Positions 24,977 to 26,907 of a stretch of DNA of 26,907 nt are shown here, in pieces. The position numbers and the translations under genes are program-made. A model generated the notes under the pieces. The model was not told the DNA's origin. It searched no databases and saw only the letters and a program-made list of their open reading frames with translations. The number at the start of each line of letters is the position of its first letter. Position 1 is the first letter of the stretch. Source of the stretch: Fimenecus sp045594885 (GTDB lineage Bacteria > Bacillota > Clostridia > Oscillospirales > Acutalibacteraceae); NCBI GenBank assembly GCA_045594885.1, contig JAZNZJ010000024.1:1-26907 (forward strand), written 5' to 3'.

Positions 24977-26674
24977 ATGAAGAAAAGAATTTTGTCAATC
25001 TTTTTGGTTGCGGTAATGTTTATTACAATGTTGCCTGTTTACACTGTTTCATCATTTGCCCTTACAAGTGGTGATTATGAGTATGAAATTTTGGAAGATG
25101 GCACAGCAGAGATAACAGGATATACTGGTTCTGCAACTGAATTAGAAATCCCATCTAAATTAAATGAATATACTGTTACATCAATTGGTTTTTATGCATT
25201 TAAAGATTGCACATCATTAATAGATGTTACAATACCGGATACTGTAACATCAATAGGTTCGGTTGCGTTTGCTAATTGTACGTCGATGACAAGCATTGTA
25301 ATTTCCAAGAACTTGACAGCTATTAGTGATAATACTTTTAGCGGTTGCGTATCATTAAAAGAAATAAAAATTCCTAATAGTGTTATATCAATCGGTCATT
25401 ACGCTTTTTATGGTTGTATAAATTTGGATAGTATAATTATTCCAGATAGTTTAAAATCAATTGGAAATTATGTTTTTGAAAATACAGCATATTATAACGA
25501 TGAAGCAAACTGGGAAATGGGTGTATTATACATTGGCAATCATTTGATTGAAGCAAAAGATGATATTGAAGGTTTATATATAATCAAGAATGGAACAAAG
25601 ACCATTGCTAAAAATGCATTTATTGATTGTTCATTACTAACAGATATAAACATGCCTGATAGTGTAGTAACAATTGGAGCATTTGCGTTTAGTGGTTGTT
25701 CTCTTAAAACTGTGACTATTGGTAAGGGTGTAACAACAATTGGGGACAACGCATTTGCTTATTGTACATTATTAAATAATGTTGAATTTCCAAAAAGTAT
25801 AATATCAATCGGTTATGAAGCTTTTGAGGGTTGCGAAACTTTGACAAGCATAAAAATTCCAGAGAATGTGACAACAATCGAAGCACATACATTTTCTAGA
25901 TGTACATCTTTAAAGGAAATAATAATTCCAATTAGTGTAACAATGATTGATTTCCAAGCATTTGATAATTGCACATCTTTAAAAGATGTATATTATGTGG
26001 GAACAGAAGAACAATGGGGATTGATTGATATTAATACCGAGTTTGGTTGCAGTAATGAAGAACTTTTAAATGCGACAATTCATTATAACTATTGTGATAC
26101 TATTCTTGCTGGTTGGATAAAAGATGCAGGAGGTTGGAGATATTACAACACTGACGGTACTCTTGCAACAAATAAATGGTTGAAGGATAGTGTGGGTTGG
26201 TGTTATGTAGGTGCTGACGGCTATTGCGTAACAAACACTTGGAAAAAAGACAGCAAGGGCTGGTGCTATCTTGACGCAAATGGACGTATGGCAACAAACA
26301 AGTGGATTAAGGATTCACAGGGTTGGTGTTATGTGGGTGCTAATGGCTACTGCGTAACAAACACTTGGAAGAAAGACAGCAAGGGTTGGTGCTATCTTGA
26401 CGCAAATGGCAGAATGGCAACTAACAAATGGGTTAAGGACTCAAAGGGTTGGTGCTATGTAGGTGCAGACGGCTATGCAGTAACAAATTGCTGGAAGAAA
26501 GACTCAAAAGGCTGGTGCTACCTTGATGAAAATGGTAGTATGACAAAGAATGAATGGGTAAAAGATGGCGGTAAATGGTTTTACCTTGACGGCAACGGAT
26601 ATATGGTAACGGGCACAAAGAAAATCGGCGGAAAGACCTATAAATTCAATTCAAGCGGTGTTTGGGTTTCATAA
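24977..26674 (+). CDS. Secreted BspA-type leucine-rich-repeat protein with C-terminal cell-wall-binding repeats
   Basis: This 565-residue surface protein has a signal peptide (KKRILSIFLVAVMFITMLP, likely cut after SSFA). It then carries about nine LRR_5 repeats of the pattern TSIGxxAFxxCTSLxxVxIPxSV (residues about 50-350), ending in YYVGTEEQWGLI. One repeat is interrupted by a longer segment around ANWEMGVLYIGNHL. From about residue 375 come roughly eight 21-residue aromatic/glycine repeats (WxKDSKGWCYLDANGRMATN type) that resemble wall-polymer-binding repeats. These hold the protein on the cell surface; LRR parts usually bind host or bacterial ligands. ATG 24977 has GGAGG eight bases upstream; the in-frame ATG 24962 overlaps that site. 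A terminator in the leader controls entry to the gene. Ligand unknown. Confidence 0.9.
   Translation: MKKRILSIFLVAVMFITMLPVYTVSSFALTSGDYEYEILEDGTAEITGYTGSATELEIPSKLNEYTVTSIGFYAFKDCTSLIDVTIPDTVTSIGSVAFANCTSMTSIVISKNLTAISDNTFSGCVSLKEIKIPNSVISIGHYAFYGCINLDSIIIPDSLKSIGNYVFENTAYYNDEANWEMGVLYIGNHLIEAKDDIEGLYIIKNGTKTIAKNAFIDCSLLTDINMPDSVVTIGAFAFSGCSLKTVTIGKGVTTIGDNAFAYCTLLNNVEFPKSIISIGYEAFEGCETLTSIKIPENVTTIEAHTFSRCTSLKEIIIPISVTMIDFQAFDNCTSLKDVYYVGTEEQWGLIDINTEFGCSNEELLNATIHYNYCDTILAGWIKDAGGWRYYNTDGTLATNKWLKDSVGWCYVGADGYCVTNTWKKDSKGWCYLDANGRMATNKWIKDSQGWCYVGANGYCVTNTWKKDSKGWCYLDANGRMATNKWVKDSKGWCYVGADGYAVTNCWKKDSKGWCYLDENGSMTKNEWVKDGGKWFYLDGNGYMVTGTKKIGGKTYKFNSSGVWVS
26211..26588 (+). repeat. 126-bp tandem repeat coding for wall-binding repeats
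   Basis: Three copies of a 126-bp unit begin at about 26211, 26337 and 26463 (GTGC plus GGCTA at each start). Each encodes two 21-residue wall-binding repeats. Copies one and two are nearly identical; copy three has diverged most toward its end. Confidence 0.85.
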
Positions 26675-26714
26675 GTGCAAAATGCAAAGTGCATAGCGCA
26701 AAATGAATATTAGT
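26675..26714. other. Short direct repeats after the LRR gene
   Basis: GCAAAATG occurs at 26677-26684 and 26698-26705, with the related GCAAAGTG between them. Runs of this kind are frequent intergenic filler; I see no gene or promoter here. Confidence 0.4.
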
Positions 26715-26745
26715 AGGGGCGATTCACGAATCGCCCTTATTTTTT
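26715..26745 (+). terminator. Terminator of the LRR gene
   Basis: GGGCGATT (26717-26724) pairs with AATCGCCC (26729-26736) around CACG, extended by G-T and A-T pairs, and is followed by TATTTTTT. The stem sequence also resembles dispersed intergenic palindromes in Clostridia, so it may be a repeat that serves as a terminator. Confidence 0.85.
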
Positions 26746-26776
26746 GTGCCGATAAATTTGAATTTGTAGAGTTCTT

Positions 26777-26895
26777 TGCCCCCCTTCCGTCACTCGCTTT
26801 GCTCGTGCCACCTTCCCCTCGTAGGGGGAAGGCTATCTTGGGCTCCACCCTTGAGGGGGAGCTGGCAAATGCGTAGCATTTGACTGAGGGGGGTA
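26777..26895. repeat. Palindromic GC-rich intergenic repeat (REP/MITE-like)
   Basis: A GC-rich block in AT-rich surroundings has inverted ends: CCCCCC (26779-26784) and GGGGGG (26888-26893). Within it are the palindromes CCTTCCCCTCGTAGGGGGAAGG (26811-26832, shown by its arms CCTTCCCC and GGGGAAGG), GGCTCCACCCTTGAGGGGGAG and CAAATGCGTAGCATTTG. It has no coding potential. The layout resembles multicopy, non-autonomous elements seen in Clostridia genomes. Confidence 0.7.
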
Positions 26896-26907
26896 TCCTA
26901 AAAGAGT

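Noticed and set aside
1..26907. CRISPR array, prophage, insertion sequence or defence island
   Set aside because: No regularly spaced repeats with spacers, no transposase, integrase or phage structural genes, and no recognisable defence nuclease or toxin-antitoxin pair were found. Genes are intact and uniform in composition.

Overview
The window is a chromosomal stretch from a low-GC, Gram-positive-type bacterium. It is most likely a member of class Clostridia, probably an anaerobic gut lineage near the Oscillospirales; that placement is inference. Support comes from the AT-rich intergenic DNA, strong GGAGG-type ribosome binding sites, sigma-A promoters with 17-bp spacers and many U-tail terminators. 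Gene content agrees: TepA next to FtsK/SpoIIIE, a CwlD-like amidase, a BspA-type leucine-rich-repeat protein with cell-wall-binding repeats, and the 'DLNxNGxLEI' domain that I associate with gut Firmicutes. No phage, insertion sequence, CRISPR array or resistance cassette is visible. No gene-free stretch exceeds 300 bases.

Layout. (1) 1-1784, minus: aconitase, cut by the window edge. (2) 1998-8901, plus: a tight run of tepA-like protease, uppP, ftsK/spoIIIE, a YgiQ-family radical SAM protein and a membrane-anchored ComEC-like metallo-hydrolase. (3) 8920-11012: rpsB and tsf behind one strong promoter, with a leader that can form a pseudoknot, a hairpin between the genes and a strong terminator. 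(4) 11014-15500: cwlD-like amidase, radA, a protein of unknown function, a small membrane protein and an SGNH hydrolase, mostly overlapping or abutting. A hairpin then precedes an Amidase_6 protein. (5) 16056-18196, minus: tRNA-Leu(UAG), a CapA-family phosphoesterase and a sugar-phosphate isomerase-like protein. (6) 18197-21034, plus: a cytoplasmic GH2 glycosidase and a WYL regulator. (7) 21068-24758: the glycolytic genes pgk, tpiA and gpmI with promoter and terminator. (8) 24760-26907: a promoter, a rod-shaped predicted RNA and an intrinsic terminator, followed by a secreted LRR/cell-wall-binding protein, its terminator and a palindromic intergenic repeat.

Function. Most of the window is housekeeping: translation (rpsB, tsf, tRNA-Leu), lower glycolysis (pgk, tpiA, gpmI), chromosome transport and repair (ftsK, radA), lipid-carrier recycling (uppP) and cell-wall or spore-cortex enzymes (cwlD-like, SGNH, Amidase_6, CapA). 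The least explained parts are RNA-level. One is the leader ahead of the LRR surface protein, where a terminator lies just upstream of the start codon. Another is the pseudoknot-capable rpsB leader. A third is a hairpin that overlaps the ribosome binding site of the Amidase_6 gene. At protein level, EF-Ts carries an insertion of roughly 65 residues, and the radA operon contains two genes without clear function. I did not find a convincing new multi-gene defence or biosynthetic system.
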